Source: Candidatus Arsenophonus lipoptenae (GTDB lineage Bacteria > Pseudomonadota > Gammaproteobacteria > Enterobacterales > Enterobacteriaceae). From it: a DNA stretch of 64,000 nt. The notes beneath the pieces are model-generated. The model did no database searches, was not told where the DNA came from, and saw nothing but the letters and a program-made list of their open reading frames with translations. Below are positions 42,145-53,255 of the stretch, in pieces. The DNA lies in the NCBI RefSeq assembly GCF_001534665.1, contig NZ_CP013920.1, forward strand, positions 186,001-250,000, given 5' to 3'. Positions within the stretch are counted from its first letter, which is position 1. Every line of letters begins with the position of its first letter. The position numbers and the translations under genes are program-made.

Positions 42145-43488
42145 TTAATTGATGTTCAGTTTTAATTTATTTTCTTTAACAAATGCTAAAAATAGTTGAC
42201 GCTCCTTACCTGTTAATCTGCTTGTATAAGGTAAATTTGCAACTAATGGATTAACTGCATGCTGATTAAACCATAATTCATAGTGCAAATGAGCACCTGT
42301 AGTACGTCCTGTATTACCTGATAATCCAATACGATCACCTTTTTTTACTTTCTGTCCTGGTTTAACTAATAATTTACATAAATGCATATAACGGGTAGTA
42401 TATTGAGGACTATGACGAATAGCAATAAAATTACCAGCTGCAATACTGTATTTAGATACAATAACTTCACCATCCCCAACTGCTAATATTGGAGTACCTA
42501 CTGGCATAGAAAAATCTACACCCTGATGAGGTGAAATACGTCCAGTTACTGGATTAATACGTCGTAAACTAAAAGGAGAAGAAACTTTAAAAATATTAGC
42601 AGTAGGATAACGTAGAAATTCTTGCTCTAAACTATTAGCTTCACTATCATAATAGTGACCATTTTGAGCTCGAAATGCATAGTAATTTTTACCGTTAGTT
42701 AATATATATACACCTAATAAACGACTTTGTTTACTATGACCATCAATTATTTCACGACTTAACAAAATAGAAAATTTATCACCAGATTTTAGTTTTCGTA
42801 AATCAATTTGCCATTGTAGTGCTTTAGAAACCTCATGTGCTTCGTTATATGTTAAACCTGCATTAACTGCACTAAAAGTAAAATTGTTATTTATTTTACC
42901 TTGAATAACTACATCAGACCAAACACCACGACGAATTTGTTTTTCTTCATTAAATTTAGTTGATTTACCTTGTCTAGTAAATATACGAGTTTCACGTTGT
43001 GATATAATCCATTTTAATGTTTGTAATCTTCCATCTTTATTTAACTCCCAACTTAAAGTTTGTCCAACTTTTAAATTACGTAAATCTTGATATTGATTAG
43101 ATAATGCTATAATATCATTAATATCTAAACTATACTGTGTTAAAACACCAGTTAAATTATCATTATATGAAATAATATATGCCTCTGTAGAAACAATTCC
43201 TTTTTCATTAATTACTCCTTCATCAGGTAATTGTTCGCTATTATTACTATCTAAACTATTTAACTTATTTTTATCAGATTTTATCTGATCTTTATTAGGA
43301 ATTATAATATTTGATTTTATTTGTAATTCTTGTGAAGTAATTTTTACTTCTTGATCGTCTGATAAAATAATTATAGGTTGCCAAAATGTTATAGCTAATG
43401 TTATTACACTTAACGTAAATAACATGATTTTATGTGGTTTAGGTGAATTACTGTATGCTTGAGCTATAATTTTAGCCATCTGATACAC
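42145..43488 (-). CDS. mepM: Murein DD-endopeptidase MepM
   Basis: Periplasmic M23 endopeptidase (YebA) that opens peptidoglycan crosslinks for growth. It has 447 residues, against 440 in E. coli. An N-terminal membrane anchor (about residues 18-40) is followed by a LysM/OapA-like region (YNDNLTGVLTQYSLDINDI, KVGQTLSW). The catalytic M23 domain has HQGVDFSMPVGTPI near residue 320, RYMHLCKL, and HLHYELW near residue 400. Zinc ligands are all present, unlike NlpD. It is next to znuA as in E. coli, 18 bases downstream of it. Confidence 0.97.
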   Translation of the reverse strand: MYQMAKIIAQAYSNSPKPHKIMLFTLSVITLAITFWQPIIILSDDQEVKITSQELQIKSNIIIPNKDQIKSDKNKLNSLDSNNSEQLPDEGVINEKGIVSTEAYIISYNDNLTGVLTQYSLDINDIIALSNQYQDLRNLKVGQTLSWELNKDGRLQTLKWIISQRETRIFTRQGKSTKFNEEKQIRRGVWSDVVIQGKINNNFTFSAVNAGLTYNEAHEVSKALQWQIDLRKLKSGDKFSILLSREIIDGHSKQSRLLGVYILTNGKNYYAFRAQNGHYYDSEANSLEQEFLRYPTANIFKVSSPFSLRRINPVTGRISPHQGVDFSMPVGTPILAVGDGEVIVSKYSIAAGNFIAIRHSPQYTTRYMHLCKLLVKPGQKVKKGDRIGLSGNTGRTTGAHLHYELWFNQHAVNPLVANLPYTSRLTGKERQLFLAFVKENKLKLNIN

Positions 43489-43506
43489 GTTTTTAATTCC
43501 TTCTAA

Positions 43507-44436
43507 CTAATTTTTATCTAGACAATTTTTAAATTGATTAGATAACTTTGCCAAAAACTCTACATAGCTATCTTTATTTAATTCAATACCCCCACCTAAT
43601 GGATCTAATGTTCCCATATGTACATTAGTATCTTTTATAACCGCTTGAATAATAGCTGGCCTAAATTGTGGTTCAGCAAAAACACAAATTGCCTTTTCTT
43701 GAATTAACGTAGTTCTTATTTTATGTAATTTTTTTGCACCAGGATGAATATTAGGATTAATAATAAAATAACCTAATGAAGCTAAGCTATAACGTTTTTC
43801 AAAGTAACTATAAGCATCATGAAATACAAAATATCTTTTATATTTAATTGTTTGCAACATTTTATTAAGATTTTCATCAGTTTTAGTTATTTGTTCTTCA
43901 AAATAACGCAGATTTTTATCAAAATATTTTTTATATTTAGGATATAAAATAACTAATCTATGATGTATTATATTAGCTATAATACGTGCAATACATGGTG
44001 ATAACCATATATGCATATTATACTCAGCATGTGAATGATAATGAAAAATATTTTTACGATTCTTATCCGGCAGATTGTTATCTATAACATGATTATGATT
44101 AGTATTTTTTAATAAAAGCTTTTTAATAGCTTGATCTTCAATTAATGATACTCTTTTATGATTTGGTAATTGAGATAATGGTTTTTTTAAAAAAGTTTCC
44201 AGATCTGATCCTACCCAAATAAAAAGATCAGCTGTTTTAATTTTTATTAAATCTGAAGGTTTTAAGAAATAATCATGCGGCGAAATACCATCAGGTAATA
44301 ATATTTTTACATTAGTAACACCATCAGTTATAGCTGCTGCAATAAAACCTAATGGACGTATTGATGTAACTACATCAGCATAAGTAGTAGAAAAAATACT
44401 TAATAAAAATCCTAAAAGAAAATGTTTTTTTTTCAT
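43507..44436 (-). CDS. znuA: Zinc ABC transporter substrate-binding protein ZnuA
   Basis: Periplasmic zinc-binding protein delivering Zn2+ to ZnuBC. It has 309 residues, close to E. coli. A signal peptide covers about residues 1-20 (FLLGFLLSIFSTTYA). Zinc ligands include His in GISPHDYFLKPSD near residue 53 and in the AEYNMHIWLSP segment. The His-rich loop is reduced but present (NTNHNHVID, FHYHSHAE). The C-terminal GTLDPLGGG is conserved. It is divergent from znuC, with a Zur-box-like palindrome between them. Confidence 0.97.
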   Translation of the reverse strand: MKKKHFLLGFLLSIFSTTYADVVTSIRPLGFIAAAITDGVTNVKILLPDGISPHDYFLKPSDLIKIKTADLFIWVGSDLETFLKKPLSQLPNHKRVSLIEDQAIKKLLLKNTNHNHVIDNNLPDKNRKNIFHYHSHAEYNMHIWLSPCIARIIANIIHHRLVILYPKYKKYFDKNLRYFEEQITKTDENLNKMLQTIKYKRYFVFHDAYSYFEKRYSLASLGYFIINPNIHPGAKKLHKIRTTLIQEKAICVFAEPQFRPAIIQAVIKDTNVHMGTLDPLGGGIELNKDSYVEFLAKLSNQFKNCLDKN

Positions 44437-44493
44437 AATACTAAAAACATTTTTTTTTATATAACATAGATAGTATCCATAAATATATTTTAT

Positions 44494-44516
44494 ATTATGT
44501 TATAATATAATATTTT
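44494..44516. promoter_or_regulatory. Zur-box-like palindrome in the znuA-znuC divergent promoter
   Basis: The 105-base space between znuA and znuC contains ATGTTATAATATAATATTTT. This matches the enterobacterial Zur consensus (GAAATGTTATANTATAACATTTC) through most of its core, with the second half-site AAC reading AAT. The position is as in E. coli. In such AT-rich DNA a chance match is possible, and no zur gene is in the window. Confidence 0.5.
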
Positions 44517-44541
44517 AATTATCCTGCAAGAATTATTTATA

Positions 44542-45243
44542 ATGCAAACATTATTGAGCTTAAAAAATATCTCTGTTAATTTTGGTTCATCTAAAATTAT
44601 CGAAAACATTTCCTTAGATTTACACGCAGGGGAAATATTAACACTATTAGGCCCAAATGGAGCTGGCAAATCTACATTAGCTAAAATAATACTTGGATTA
44701 ATTTTCCCAACCAAAGGAAAAATAATTTATAATGCAAAACTAAATAGTGGTTATGTACCACAAAAATTATCACTGGATATAATAATGCCTTTAACAGTTA
44801 AACGATTTATGACATTAAAAACTGGCATAAAAACTAATCACATTATTCCTGTATTAATGCGTGTTGGCGCAGATCATCTTATTGATAAACAAATGCATAA
44901 ATTATCTACTGGTGAAATTCAACGTATTTTACTTGCGCGTACATTACTTAATCCACCACAATTACTAGTTTTAGATGAACCAACACAAGGTGTGGATATA
45001 AATGGTCAGATAGCTTTATATAATTTAATTGATAGTATTCGTAATGAATTAAATTGTGCTGTTTTTATAATATCACATGATCTTCATTTAGTAATGGCTA
45101 AAACCGATCAAGTATTATGTATTAATAAAAAAATATGTTGCTCAGGGAGGCCTGAAGATATAGCTTTAAATCCTCAATTTATTAATATGTTTGGACATAT
45201 TGCGGTAAAAAAAATAGGTATCTATCGTCATAATCATCAATAA
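44542..45243 (+). CDS. znuC: Zinc ABC transporter ATP-binding protein ZnuC
   Basis: ATPase of the high-affinity zinc importer. It has 233 residues, against 251 in E. coli. Walker [10 protein letters not shown] lies near residue 38, the Q-loop in [10 protein letters not shown], Walker B is [10 protein letters not shown] near residue 150 and the H-loop is ISHDLH. The signature motif reads LSTGEIQR, against LSGGETQR in E. coli: the second residue pair changes GG to TG. The C-terminal tail is shortened but keeps RHNHQ. znuB follows after 57 bases. Confidence 0.97.
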   Translation: MQTLLSLKNISVNFGSSKIIENISLDLHAGEILTLLGPNGAGKSTLAKIILGLIFPTKGKIIYNAKLNSGYVPQKLSLDIIMPLTVKRFMTLKTGIKTNHIIPVLMRVGADHLIDKQMHKLSTGEIQRILLARTLLNPPQLLVLDEPTQGVDINGQIALYNLIDSIRNELNCAVFIISHDLHLVMAKTDQVLCINKKICCSGRPEDIALNPQFINMFGHIAVKKIGIYRHNHQ

Positions 45244-45300
45244 TTAATATAACTAGATTAATAATATTAATGATACAACTATAGGATATATACTATTATC

Positions 45301-46092
45301 ATGATTGAATTATTATTACCTGGTTGGGTAGCTGGTATGCTATTAACAATTGCGGCAGGACCGCTAGGATCCTTTATTGTATGGCGACGTATGTCATACT
45401 TTGGTGATACTCTTGCTCATGCCTCATTATGTGGCATTGCTTTTGGTTTATTAATTAATATCAATTTGTTTTATTCTGTTATTAGCATAACATTTATTCT
45501 TTCAATATTATTAGTTTGGCTGGAAAAAAAACCTCAACTAGCAATAGATACTTTATTAGGAATAATTGCTCATAGTACTTTATCACTTGGATTAGTAGTA
45601 ATTAGTTTAATGAGAAATATTCGTATGGATCTTATGGTGTATTTATTTGGTGATTTGTTATCAGTAACAACTGAAGATATTTTCTCAATTGCAATAGTTG
45701 TTACCATTGTTTGTTTAATTCTTATTTGGCAATGGCGTAATCTATTATTAATAACAGTAAATCAGGATTTAGCATATGTTGATGGCATAAAAATACAGCA
45801 ACTAAAAATACTACTAATATTAATAACTGCTCTTACTATAGGTATAGCAATGAAATTCGTTGGTGCTTTAATTATCACATCATTATTAATTATTCCTGCT
45901 GCTACTGGAAGACATTTTTCTAAAACACCAGAACAAATGTCAATAGCTGCAATTATTAGTGGAATGGTTGCAATAACTTCTGGATTAGCTTTATCTGTAT
46001 ATTATGATACCCCAGCTGGTCCTTCTGTTGTAATTTGTTCTAGCATATTATTTATAATAAGTTTATTTTTTAAAATAAATAATTCAACTTAG
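45301..46092 (+). CDS. znuB: Zinc ABC transporter permease ZnuB
   Basis: Inner-membrane permease of the ZnuABC importer (ABC-3 family). It has 263 residues, against 261 in E. coli, with about eight hydrophobic segments. Conserved segments are [23 protein letters not shown] near residue 20, [17 protein letters not shown] and [25 protein letters not shown]. It forms an operon with znuC. Confidence 0.97.
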   Translation: MIELLLPGWVAGMLLTIAAGPLGSFIVWRRMSYFGDTLAHASLCGIAFGLLININLFYSVISITFILSILLVWLEKKPQLAIDTLLGIIAHSTLSLGLVVISLMRNIRMDLMVYLFGDLLSVTTEDIFSIAIVVTIVCLILIWQWRNLLLITVNQDLAYVDGIKIQQLKILLILITALTIGIAMKFVGALIITSLLIIPAATGRHFSKTPEQMSIAAIISGMVAITSGLALSVYYDTPAGPSVVICSSILFIISLFFKINNST

Positions 46093-46336
46093 ATTAACAA
46101 AATATTTTTTAATAAAAAAAATAAATACACTTTTGTTTTATATTAATTTTTTAAACTATTTTTCAGTGACAATTTATAATGACTAAAATAGTTATAAATA
46201 ATAGATTTATTATTTATTTACAAATACGTTTTTTGATTAGATAATACTTTATTTAAGATTGGATGATTATGTTAATATTTTCCTAAAATTTAACATATCA
46301 AATATAACATCAACAAATCTTTTATATAATAAATAT

Positions 46337-47416
46337 TCATAATACATTAATACAATTTAATTGTTTAAATACTATTTCCAAACGATTAACCATAGAAGTT
46401 TGACCCATTCGTAACCAAATACGAGGATCATAATATTTTTTATTAGGTTTATCTGCACCGTCTGGATTACCTAATTGACTTTGTAAATAATCTTTATTAT
46501 TTTTATAATAATTTAAAATACCTATCCAAGTTGCCCACTGAATATCAGTATCAATATTCATTTTTACAACACCGTAATTAATTGCCTCATGAATATCTTC
46601 AATATTTGATCCTGAACCACCGTGAAAAACAAAATTTATATTATTTTTTGTTGGTAAATTAAATTTCTTTGTAACATATTGCTGTGAATTTTTAAGAATT
46701 TTAGGTATCAATTTAATGTTTCCTGGCTTATAAACACCATGCACATTACCAAAAGATGCAGCAATTGTAAATCTATGACTAATTTTAATTAATTTTTCAT
46801 AAGCATAAGCAACATCTTCAGGCTGAGTATAAAGTGACGCATTATCTAAACTTGTATTATCAATACCATCTTCCTCTCCTCCAGTACAACCTAATTCAAT
46901 TTCTAATGTCATTCCAATTTTTTTCATCCGTTGTAAATATTGAGAACAAATATCAATATTATCCACTAAAGATTCTTCAGATAAATCTAACATGTGAGAT
47001 GAAAATAAAGGTTTACCAGTAATTTTGTAAAATTTCTCGCCTACATCTAATAAACCGTCAATCCAAGGTAATAATTTAAGATTACAATGATCAGTATGTA
47101 ATATTACTGCTACTCCATAATGTTTTGCCATTTTATGTACATGATGAGCGCCTGAAGTAGCCCCTAAAATTGCCGCTTTATGATCTTCTATTTTTAAACC
47201 CTTACCAGCAATAAATAAAGCACCACCATAAGAAAATTGAATAATAACCGGATAACTAACTTTAGCAGCAGTTTCTAAAACAACATTAATTGAGTCTGTA
47301 CCTATACAATTAACTGCTGGTAATGCAAATTTATGCTCTTTTGCAACAGCAAAAACTTTTTGTACATCATCTCCAATGATAATATCTGGTTTTATAAATT
47401 TAAATATTTTATACAT
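46337..47416 (-). CDS. fbaA: Fructose-bisphosphate aldolase, class II
   Basis: Zinc-dependent aldolase splitting fructose-1,6-bisphosphate. I choose ATG at 47414-47416 (MYKIFKFIKPDIIIGDD), with AGGA about nine bases upstream, giving 359 residues as in E. coli. Zinc and catalytic residues are kept in LHTDHC, ELGCTGGEEDG, GNVHGVYKPGN and VFHGGSGS. The loop QFSNGGASF reads QFSYGGALF. It is last in epd-pgk-fbaA; the pgk stop lies 60 bases upstream of its start. Confidence 0.97.
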   Translation of the reverse strand: MYKIFKFIKPDIIIGDDVQKVFAVAKEHKFALPAVNCIGTDSINVVLETAAKVSYPVIIQFSYGGALFIAGKGLKIEDHKAAILGATSGAHHVHKMAKHYGVAVILHTDHCNLKLLPWIDGLLDVGEKFYKITGKPLFSSHMLDLSEESLVDNIDICSQYLQRMKKIGMTLEIELGCTGGEEDGIDNTSLDNASLYTQPEDVAYAYEKLIKISHRFTIAASFGNVHGVYKPGNIKLIPKILKNSQQYVTKKFNLPTKNNINFVFHGGSGSNIEDIHEAINYGVVKMNIDTDIQWATWIGILNYYKNNKDYLQSQLGNPDGADKPNKKYYDPRIWLRMGQTSMVNRLEIVFKQLNCINVL

Positions 47417-47476
47417 GAGATAACGTCCTATTTTAGATAGGTAATTCATAATACTTGTAATTTCTTAAATTACTTA

Positions 47477-48634
47477 TTAAGATCGTTCTTCTAAAACTGC
47501 AACTGCTGGTAATTTTTTACCTTCAATAAATTTAAGAAAAGCACCACCACCAGTAGAAATATAAGATATTTTATCCTTAATACCAAATAGATCAATAGCT
47601 GCTATTGTATCACCACCACCAGCGACAGAAAAAGCTTGACTATCTGCAATAGCTTGTGAAATTATTGCCGTACCATTCCTAAAATTAGGCAACTCAAATA
47701 CTCCAATTGGGCCATTCCACAGAATAGTTTTTGCCTCTTTAATGATATTAGTTAATATTTTAACTGATTTATCACCTAAATCTAAAATCAATTCATTATC
47801 TTTAATTTCATCAACAAATCTTAATTTTTTTTCTGCCTTAGCAGAATATTCTGTTGCTACACAAACATCATTAGGTATAAAAATATCACAAATGGATAGT
47901 AATTTTTTCACTTCTGGGACTAAACTAGCTTCATATAAAGAACGACCAATATTATAACCTTTAGCAGCAATAAAAGTATTTGCAATCCCTCCACCTACAA
48001 TAATCTGATCAGCAATCTTTGTTAAAGAATCTAATATAGTTAATTTAGTAGAAACCTTTGAACCACCAACTATAACAACCATTGGCCGATCAGGATTTTT
48101 TAAAACTTTAGTTAATACTTCTAATTCAGAGGATAATAGTAATCCTGAACATGATATAGGTGCAAAATTTGCAATACCATAAGTTGATGCATGCATACGA
48201 TGAGACGTGCCAAAAGCATCCATTACGTAGATATCACAAAGTGCTGCATATTGTTTAGAAAGAATTTCATCATTCTTTTTTTCTCCTATATTAAACCGTA
48301 CATTTTCTAAGACTACCAATTCACCTTTAATAACTTCAACTCCATTTAAATAATCTTTTACCAAACGGACAGGATATTTAAGCTTTTCTTTTAAATAATC
48401 TACAATTGGTTGTAATGAAAAAATCTCATTATATACACCTTCAATTGGACATCCTAAATGTGATGTTATCATAACTTTTGCATTTTGTTTTAAAGCTGTT
48501 TCAATAGTAGGTAAAGATGCTCTAATTCTCATATCAGAAGTAATTTTACCATTATTAATGGGAACATTTAAATCAGAACGTATAAATATTCTTTTGTCAT
48601 ATAAATCTAAATCAGTCATTTTAATTAGAGACAT
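47477..48634 (-). CDS. pgk: Phosphoglycerate kinase
   Basis: Glycolytic ATP-generating step, 1,3-bisphosphoglycerate to 3-phosphoglycerate. It has 385 residues, against 387 in E. coli. Conserved segments include [40 protein letters not shown], the [13 protein letters not shown] hinge region and GGGDTIAAI near the C terminus, which binds the nucleotide. The central operon position between epd and fbaA is conserved. Confidence 0.98.
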   Translation of the reverse strand: MSLIKMTDLDLYDKRIFIRSDLNVPINNGKITSDMRIRASLPTIETALKQNAKVMITSHLGCPIEGVYNEIFSLQPIVDYLKEKLKYPVRLVKDYLNGVEVIKGELVVLENVRFNIGEKKNDEILSKQYAALCDIYVMDAFGTSHRMHASTYGIANFAPISCSGLLLSSELEVLTKVLKNPDRPMVVIVGGSKVSTKLTILDSLTKIADQIIVGGGIANTFIAAKGYNIGRSLYEASLVPEVKKLLSICDIFIPNDVCVATEYSAKAEKKLRFVDEIKDNELILDLGDKSVKILTNIIKEAKTILWNGPIGVFELPNFRNGTAIISQAIADSQAFSVAGGGDTIAAIDLFGIKDKISYISTGGGAFLKFIEGKKLPAVAVLEERS

Positions 48635-48702
48635 AATTAATTCTCTTATTGAATTTTAAAATATTAAATAACTTCTAATATTAAAAATAAAATACATATA
48701 TA

Positions 48703-49740
48703 TTATCTTATACATATAGAATTACTAAATCCAGTAGTAGCCATTGCTAATGTAGTATTCAACATTCTATTAGCAAAACCCCATTCATTATCACTCCAAA
48801 CAAAAATCTTAATTAAATATTGACCACTTACACGAGTTTGTGTGCCATCAACAATAGCACTATGTGGATCATGATTAAAATCTGTTGATACCAATGGAAC
48901 TTCAGTATAATCAACTATACCATTAAACGACCCCTTAGCTGCCTGTTGTAAAATTTGATTAACTTTTTTTACTGTTACTTTAGATCTCACTATTACATTA
49001 AGATCAATTGCCATTACATTAATAGTAGGCACACGAACTGATATTGCTTCAAAATGATTTTTAAATTTAGGAAATATACGTGTAATACTAGAAGCTAACT
49101 TAGTATCAATTGGGATAATAGATTGGCTAGCAGCACGTGTTTTCCGTAAATCTGAATTATAAGTATCAATAACCTGCTGATCATTCATTGCTGCATGCAT
49201 TATTGTTACAGTTCCATATTCGATATTTAAAGCATCATCTAATATTTTTATAATAGGAATAATACAATTTGTAGTACATGATGCATTTGATACTAATTTA
49301 TCACTATTCTTTAATATGTTATCATTGACACCATATACAATAATTGCATCAAGATCACTACTTCCAGGATGAGAAAATAAAACCTTTTTTGCACCACTAG
49401 ATAAATGAGCATACCCATCTTCTTTTGATCCATAAACACCAGTACAATCTAGTACTACGTCTATATCTAATGAATGCCATGGAAGTTCTTCAATTTTATC
49501 TTGATGAAATAAATGAATACTATCATTTCCTACCATTAGTAAATCTTTGTCAAGACTAATATCTAAAGTAGATCTACCATGACTAGAATCATATTTTAGT
49601 AAATGAGCCATACCTTCAGAACTAGCAATTTCATTAATTGCAACAACAGAAATTTGAGTTCTGTGATTAGATTCATAAAGAGCTCTTAATACACTACGCC
49701 CTATTCTCCCAAAACCATTAAGTGCTACTCTAACTACCAT
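48703..49740 (-). CDS. epd: D-erythrose-4-phosphate dehydrogenase
   Basis: NAD-dependent oxidation of erythrose 4-phosphate to 4-phosphoerythronate, first step of the DXP-dependent pyridoxal phosphate route. It has 345 residues, against 339 in E. coli. The Rossmann motif NGFGRIGRS is followed by the catalytic Cys at 155 (SNASCTTNC) and His at 182. The Epd-specific [22 protein letters not shown] and VDFNHDPHS-like segments separate it from GapA. Its place before pgk and fbaA is the classical epd operon. It ends with a short extension (SNSICIR). Some GAPDH activity is possible. Confidence 0.94.
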   Translation of the reverse strand: MVVRVALNGFGRIGRSVLRALYESNHRTQISVVAINEIASSEGMAHLLKYDSSHGRSTLDISLDKDLLMVGNDSIHLFHQDKIEELPWHSLDIDVVLDCTGVYGSKEDGYAHLSSGAKKVLFSHPGSSDLDAIIVYGVNDNILKNSDKLVSNASCTTNCIIPIIKILDDALNIEYGTVTIMHAAMNDQQVIDTYNSDLRKTRAASQSIIPIDTKLASSITRIFPKFKNHFEAISVRVPTINVMAIDLNVIVRSKVTVKKVNQILQQAAKGSFNGIVDYTEVPLVSTDFNHDPHSAIVDGTQTRVSGQYLIKIFVWSDNEWGFANRMLNTTLAMATTGFSNSICIR

Positions 49741-49977
49741 ACTATTCCTTTAATTTAATAACTACTTTTTTTAACTGCTAAGAATACTGATAATTACAGC
49801 TTTTCTACTAAAAATTTTTATTATTAACAATAATTATACTGTAATTTTAAATTATCAATCTAAAAAACAAAACTTTTAGCACTTTTACGATACTAAAAAA
49901 TCGCAATATACCAAAAATTTTTGCTGTAAAAAGTACATCTATATTATATAAAATGCGCAAATAATTTCATCTATTTT

Positions 49978-51972
49978 TTAATGTAATAAAGATTTTGCCC
50001 TAGTAATAACATTTTCTATAGTAAAACCAAATTTTTTAAATAATACTTTTGACGGCGCTGATGCGCCAAAAGTACATATACCAATAACAGAACCAGTTGT
50101 GCCAATATATTTATACCAATAATCAGGAATACCTGCCTCAATAACAAGACGAGCAGTAACTGAAGAAGGTAATACAGATTCACGATAATCAAGATCCTGT
50201 TTATCAAAAGTATCAGTTGATGGCATAGAAACTACTCTTATGTTATAACCATCAATAGTCAATTTTTCGTAAGCCTTAACAGCTAATTCCACTTCAGAAC
50301 CAGTTGCAATCAAAATAAGCTCTGGTTGTTCTGTACTATCTCTAAGCACATAACCACCTTTTATAATATTAGATAATTGGTTGCTATCACGTGATTGATA
50401 ACAAAGAACCTGACGTGAAAAAATTAATGCACTTGGACCATCTTTGCGTTCAATTGCATACTGCCATGAAATAATAGATTCAACTTGATCACAAGGACGC
50501 CAAGTACTTATATTTGGTGTCATACGTAAACTAGCTAATTGTTCAATAGGTTGATGAGTTGGACCATCTTCACCTAAACCTATAGAATCATGAGTATATA
50601 TAAATATACTATGAATTTTCATTAATGCAGCCATACGTACCGCATTACGTGCATATTCAAGAAACATTAAAAATGTTGCACCATAAGGAATAAAACCACC
50701 ATGCAAAGCAATACCATTGATAATGCCTGACATACCAAATTCACGTACACCATAGTGAATATAATTACCAGATGGATCGTGTTTTATTGATTTAGAATTT
50801 GACCACATCGTTAAATTGCTTTGAGCTAAATCAGCAGAACCTCCTAAAAGTTCAGGAAGTATATGACCAAAAACATCTAAAGTATTCTGAGAAGCTTTAC
50901 GACTAGAAATATTATCAGGATTATGTTGTATTTTTTCTATAAAATTTTTTACTACAGATGACCAATTAATAGGTAATGTACCATTAATACGACGAATAAA
51001 TTCATCTGCTAATTGTAAATACGAATTTTTATAAGAAGCAAATTTCTCACGCCAAATAACTTCTTTTTTTTTACCTATTGTACACGCATTCCAAGCTTTT
51101 AAAATATCTTCCGGTATCTCAAAAGATGAATAAGGCCATTCGAGTGCTTTTCTAATTTCTAAAATTTCATTTTCACCTAAAGGTGAGCCATGTACTATTT
51201 CTGAACCAGCTTTATGTAATGAACCATAACCAATTATTGTTTTGCATATTAATAAAGATGGTTTATCTATAACTTCGCGAGCTTGTTCAATTGATAATTT
51301 TATTTGTTCTGTATTATGTCCATCAATTCCATCTATAACATGCCAATTATAAGCATCAAAACGTTTTGCTGTATTATCTGTAAACCAATTTTTTACATCA
51401 CCATCAATCGAAATACCATTATCATCATAAAAAACAATTAATTTACCTAATTTTAATGTTCCAGCCAATGAACAAACTTCATGTGAAATACCCTCCATCA
51501 TACAACCATCACCCATAAATGCATAAGTATAATGATCAATAATATTATGGCCAGGACGATTAAATTGATTAGCTAAAGTTCGCTCAGCAATAGCAAATCC
51601 TACAGCATTTGCTATTCCTTGGCCTAGTGGTCCAGTTGTGGTTTCAACACCTGGTGTGTGGCCATATTCAGGATGTCCTGGTGTTTTTGAGTATAATTGA
51701 CGAAAATTTTTTAATTCTTCTATCGATAAATCATAACCTGTAAGATATAATAAACTGTAAAGTAGCATTGAAGCATGTCCATTAGATAGAACAAAGCGGT
51801 CACGATTTATCCATTTAGGGTTAGATGGATTATGGTTCAAATAATCTCTCCAGAGTACTTCAGCAATATCTGCCATCCCCATTGGTGTTCCTGGATGACC
51901 TGAATTTGCCTTCTGTACTGCATCCATACTAAGAAAACGTATAGCATTAGCAAGAATTTTACGGGTGACCAT
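49978..51972 (-). CDS. tktA: Transketolase
   Basis: Thiamine-diphosphate enzyme of the non-oxidative pentose phosphate pathway; it also makes the erythrose 4-phosphate used by Epd. I choose ATG at 51970-51972 ([14 protein letters not shown]), because GGAG lies six bases upstream and the earlier in-frame ATG overlaps it. Length is 664 residues, against 663. The ThDP motif [18 protein letters not shown] with downstream NGISIDG, the [14 protein letters not shown] loop and the C-terminal [16 protein letters not shown] are present. It lies upstream of epd with 237 bases between. Confidence 0.97.
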   Translation of the reverse strand: MVTRKILANAIRFLSMDAVQKANSGHPGTPMGMADIAEVLWRDYLNHNPSNPKWINRDRFVLSNGHASMLLYSLLYLTGYDLSIEELKNFRQLYSKTPGHPEYGHTPGVETTTGPLGQGIANAVGFAIAERTLANQFNRPGHNIIDHYTYAFMGDGCMMEGISHEVCSLAGTLKLGKLIVFYDDNGISIDGDVKNWFTDNTAKRFDAYNWHVIDGIDGHNTEQIKLSIEQAREVIDKPSLLICKTIIGYGSLHKAGSEIVHGSPLGENEILEIRKALEWPYSSFEIPEDILKAWNACTIGKKKEVIWREKFASYKNSYLQLADEFIRRINGTLPINWSSVVKNFIEKIQHNPDNISSRKASQNTLDVFGHILPELLGGSADLAQSNLTMWSNSKSIKHDPSGNYIHYGVREFGMSGIINGIALHGGFIPYGATFLMFLEYARNAVRMAALMKIHSIFIYTHDSIGLGEDGPTHQPIEQLASLRMTPNISTWRPCDQVESIISWQYAIERKDGPSALIFSRQVLCYQSRDSNQLSNIIKGGYVLRDSTEQPELILIATGSEVELAVKAYEKLTIDGYNIRVVSMPSTDTFDKQDLDYRESVLPSSVTARLVIEAGIPDYWYKYIGTTGSVIGICTFGASAPSKVLFKKFGFTIENVITRAKSLLH

Positions 51973-52268
51973 TGTATGCTCCATAACTAATAAATCACAA
52001 AATTTATATATATTTTCTGTACATTATTTTCTATAAAATAATATATTTTATAAATATAACAATAACAAAACTTATTGATAATAAAAAACTCTTTTAATAA
52101 AAAACTTTTAAAAATAAGATATAAATAATATAGAGTGATGTTATATAAACATCAAAAATATTACTATATTTATATTAATGCTAAGTAAAAACTAATATCA
52201 TTGAATATGATTTTACTAGAAAAGATCTATAATTTATATTATAAAAAATATAAATTTTAACATAATAC

Positions 52269-52345
52269 TGGCGGTGCGGACGGGACTTGAACCCGCGACC
52301 CCCGGCGTGACAGGCCGGTATTCTAACCAGCTGAACTACCGCACC
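52269..52345 (-). tRNA. tRNA-Asp (GUC)
   Basis: The minus strand gives a 77-nt cloverleaf with encoded CCA. The acceptor arms are GGTGCGG and CCGCACC with discriminator G. The D arm is TAGTTCAGCTGGTTAGAATA, the anticodon stem CCGGC encloses the loop CTGTCAC with anticodon GTC, and the T arm is GCGGGTTCAAGTCCCGT. It resembles E. coli aspV, which also neighbours dnaQ. It is the only G+C-rich stretch of its size among the intergenic regions. Confidence 0.97.
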
Positions 52346-52454
52346 TAAAATTAGCGTTTATATAATATTACGAATCAGTCATCTATACGTCAATATTTTA
52401 ATAAAAATAATTTTATATTTATTTTATCAATATCTTAAAAATTTAAACTTTATT

Positions 52455-53198
52455 TTACTCTTTAAGAGTATCATATAATCGCCATAAAGAAATTTTTCCA
52501 CTTTTTTTTTCAATAAAATCTAATTTTGCTTCATGAGAAATAATTTCTTCTTTATTGGCATAAGCTACTCTTAATTTATTAGTTTGTTTATTTACTTTAT
52601 CAAAAAAAATATCATTATCTAAATCTGAATCAAATGAAAATGCTAAAGATGTTTGTCCACCAGTCATTGCCATGTAAACTTCAGCTAAAATCTTAGCATC
52701 TAGCAATGCACTATGTAATTTACGTTTTGAATTATTAATATGATAACGTTCACATAAAGCATCAAGATTATTACGCTTTCCAGGAAATAGTTGTCTTGCT
52801 AAAATCAAGCTATCTGTAATTCGACAAAAATCTTTTATTGGAGGAATATTTTTATTTAACATAGAACATTCGTAGTCTATAAATCCTATATCAAAAGGAG
52901 CATTATGAATAATTAATTCAGTATCTCGGATAAAATTTAAAAATTTTTCTGATATTTCAGAAAAAGATGGTTTGTTTTGTAAAAACTTATTATTAATTCC
53001 ATGTACTAGAAAGGCATCATGATCAATTAATCTTGGTGGTTTTACATAAAAATGAAGATAACGACCAGTAATACGGCGATTAATTATTTCAACCGCACCA
53101 ATTTCAATAATATTATGTCCTTCATAATGGATACCTACTTTATTCATACCGGTAGTTTCAGTATCAAGAACAACTTGTCTTATATTATCTGTGCTCAT
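52455..53198 (-). CDS. dnaQ: DNA polymerase III epsilon subunit (proofreading exonuclease)
   Basis: 3'-5' exonuclease of the replicative polymerase. I choose ATG at 53196-53198 (MSTDNIRQVVLDTETTGM), which aligns with the E. coli start and gives 247 residues, against 243. DEDDh residues are all visible: D12 and E14 in LDTETTG, the NAPFDIGFIDYE segment, and His and Asp in KLHSALLDAKILAEVY. The C-terminal region for binding the polymerase subunit is kept (LRVAYANKEEI, LWRLYD). It is divergent from rnhA, as in E. coli. Confidence 0.98.
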   Translation of the reverse strand: MSTDNIRQVVLDTETTGMNKVGIHYEGHNIIEIGAVEIINRRITGRYLHFYVKPPRLIDHDAFLVHGINNKFLQNKPSFSEISEKFLNFIRDTELIIHNAPFDIGFIDYECSMLNKNIPPIKDFCRITDSLILARQLFPGKRNNLDALCERYHINNSKRKLHSALLDAKILAEVYMAMTGGQTSLAFSFDSDLDNDIFFDKVNKQTNKLRVAYANKEEIISHEAKLDFIEKKSGKISLWRLYDTLKE

Positions 53199-53255
53199 AA
53201 TATCTTTTATGTCAGAATTATAAATATAATTCAAGAATAAACGAGTTAAAAAATA

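Noticed and set aside
44490-44714. 74-codon minus-strand ORF between znuA and znuC
   Set aside because: It is antisense to the znuC 5' end and covers the divergent promoter; its sequence mirrors the ZnuC P-loop region.
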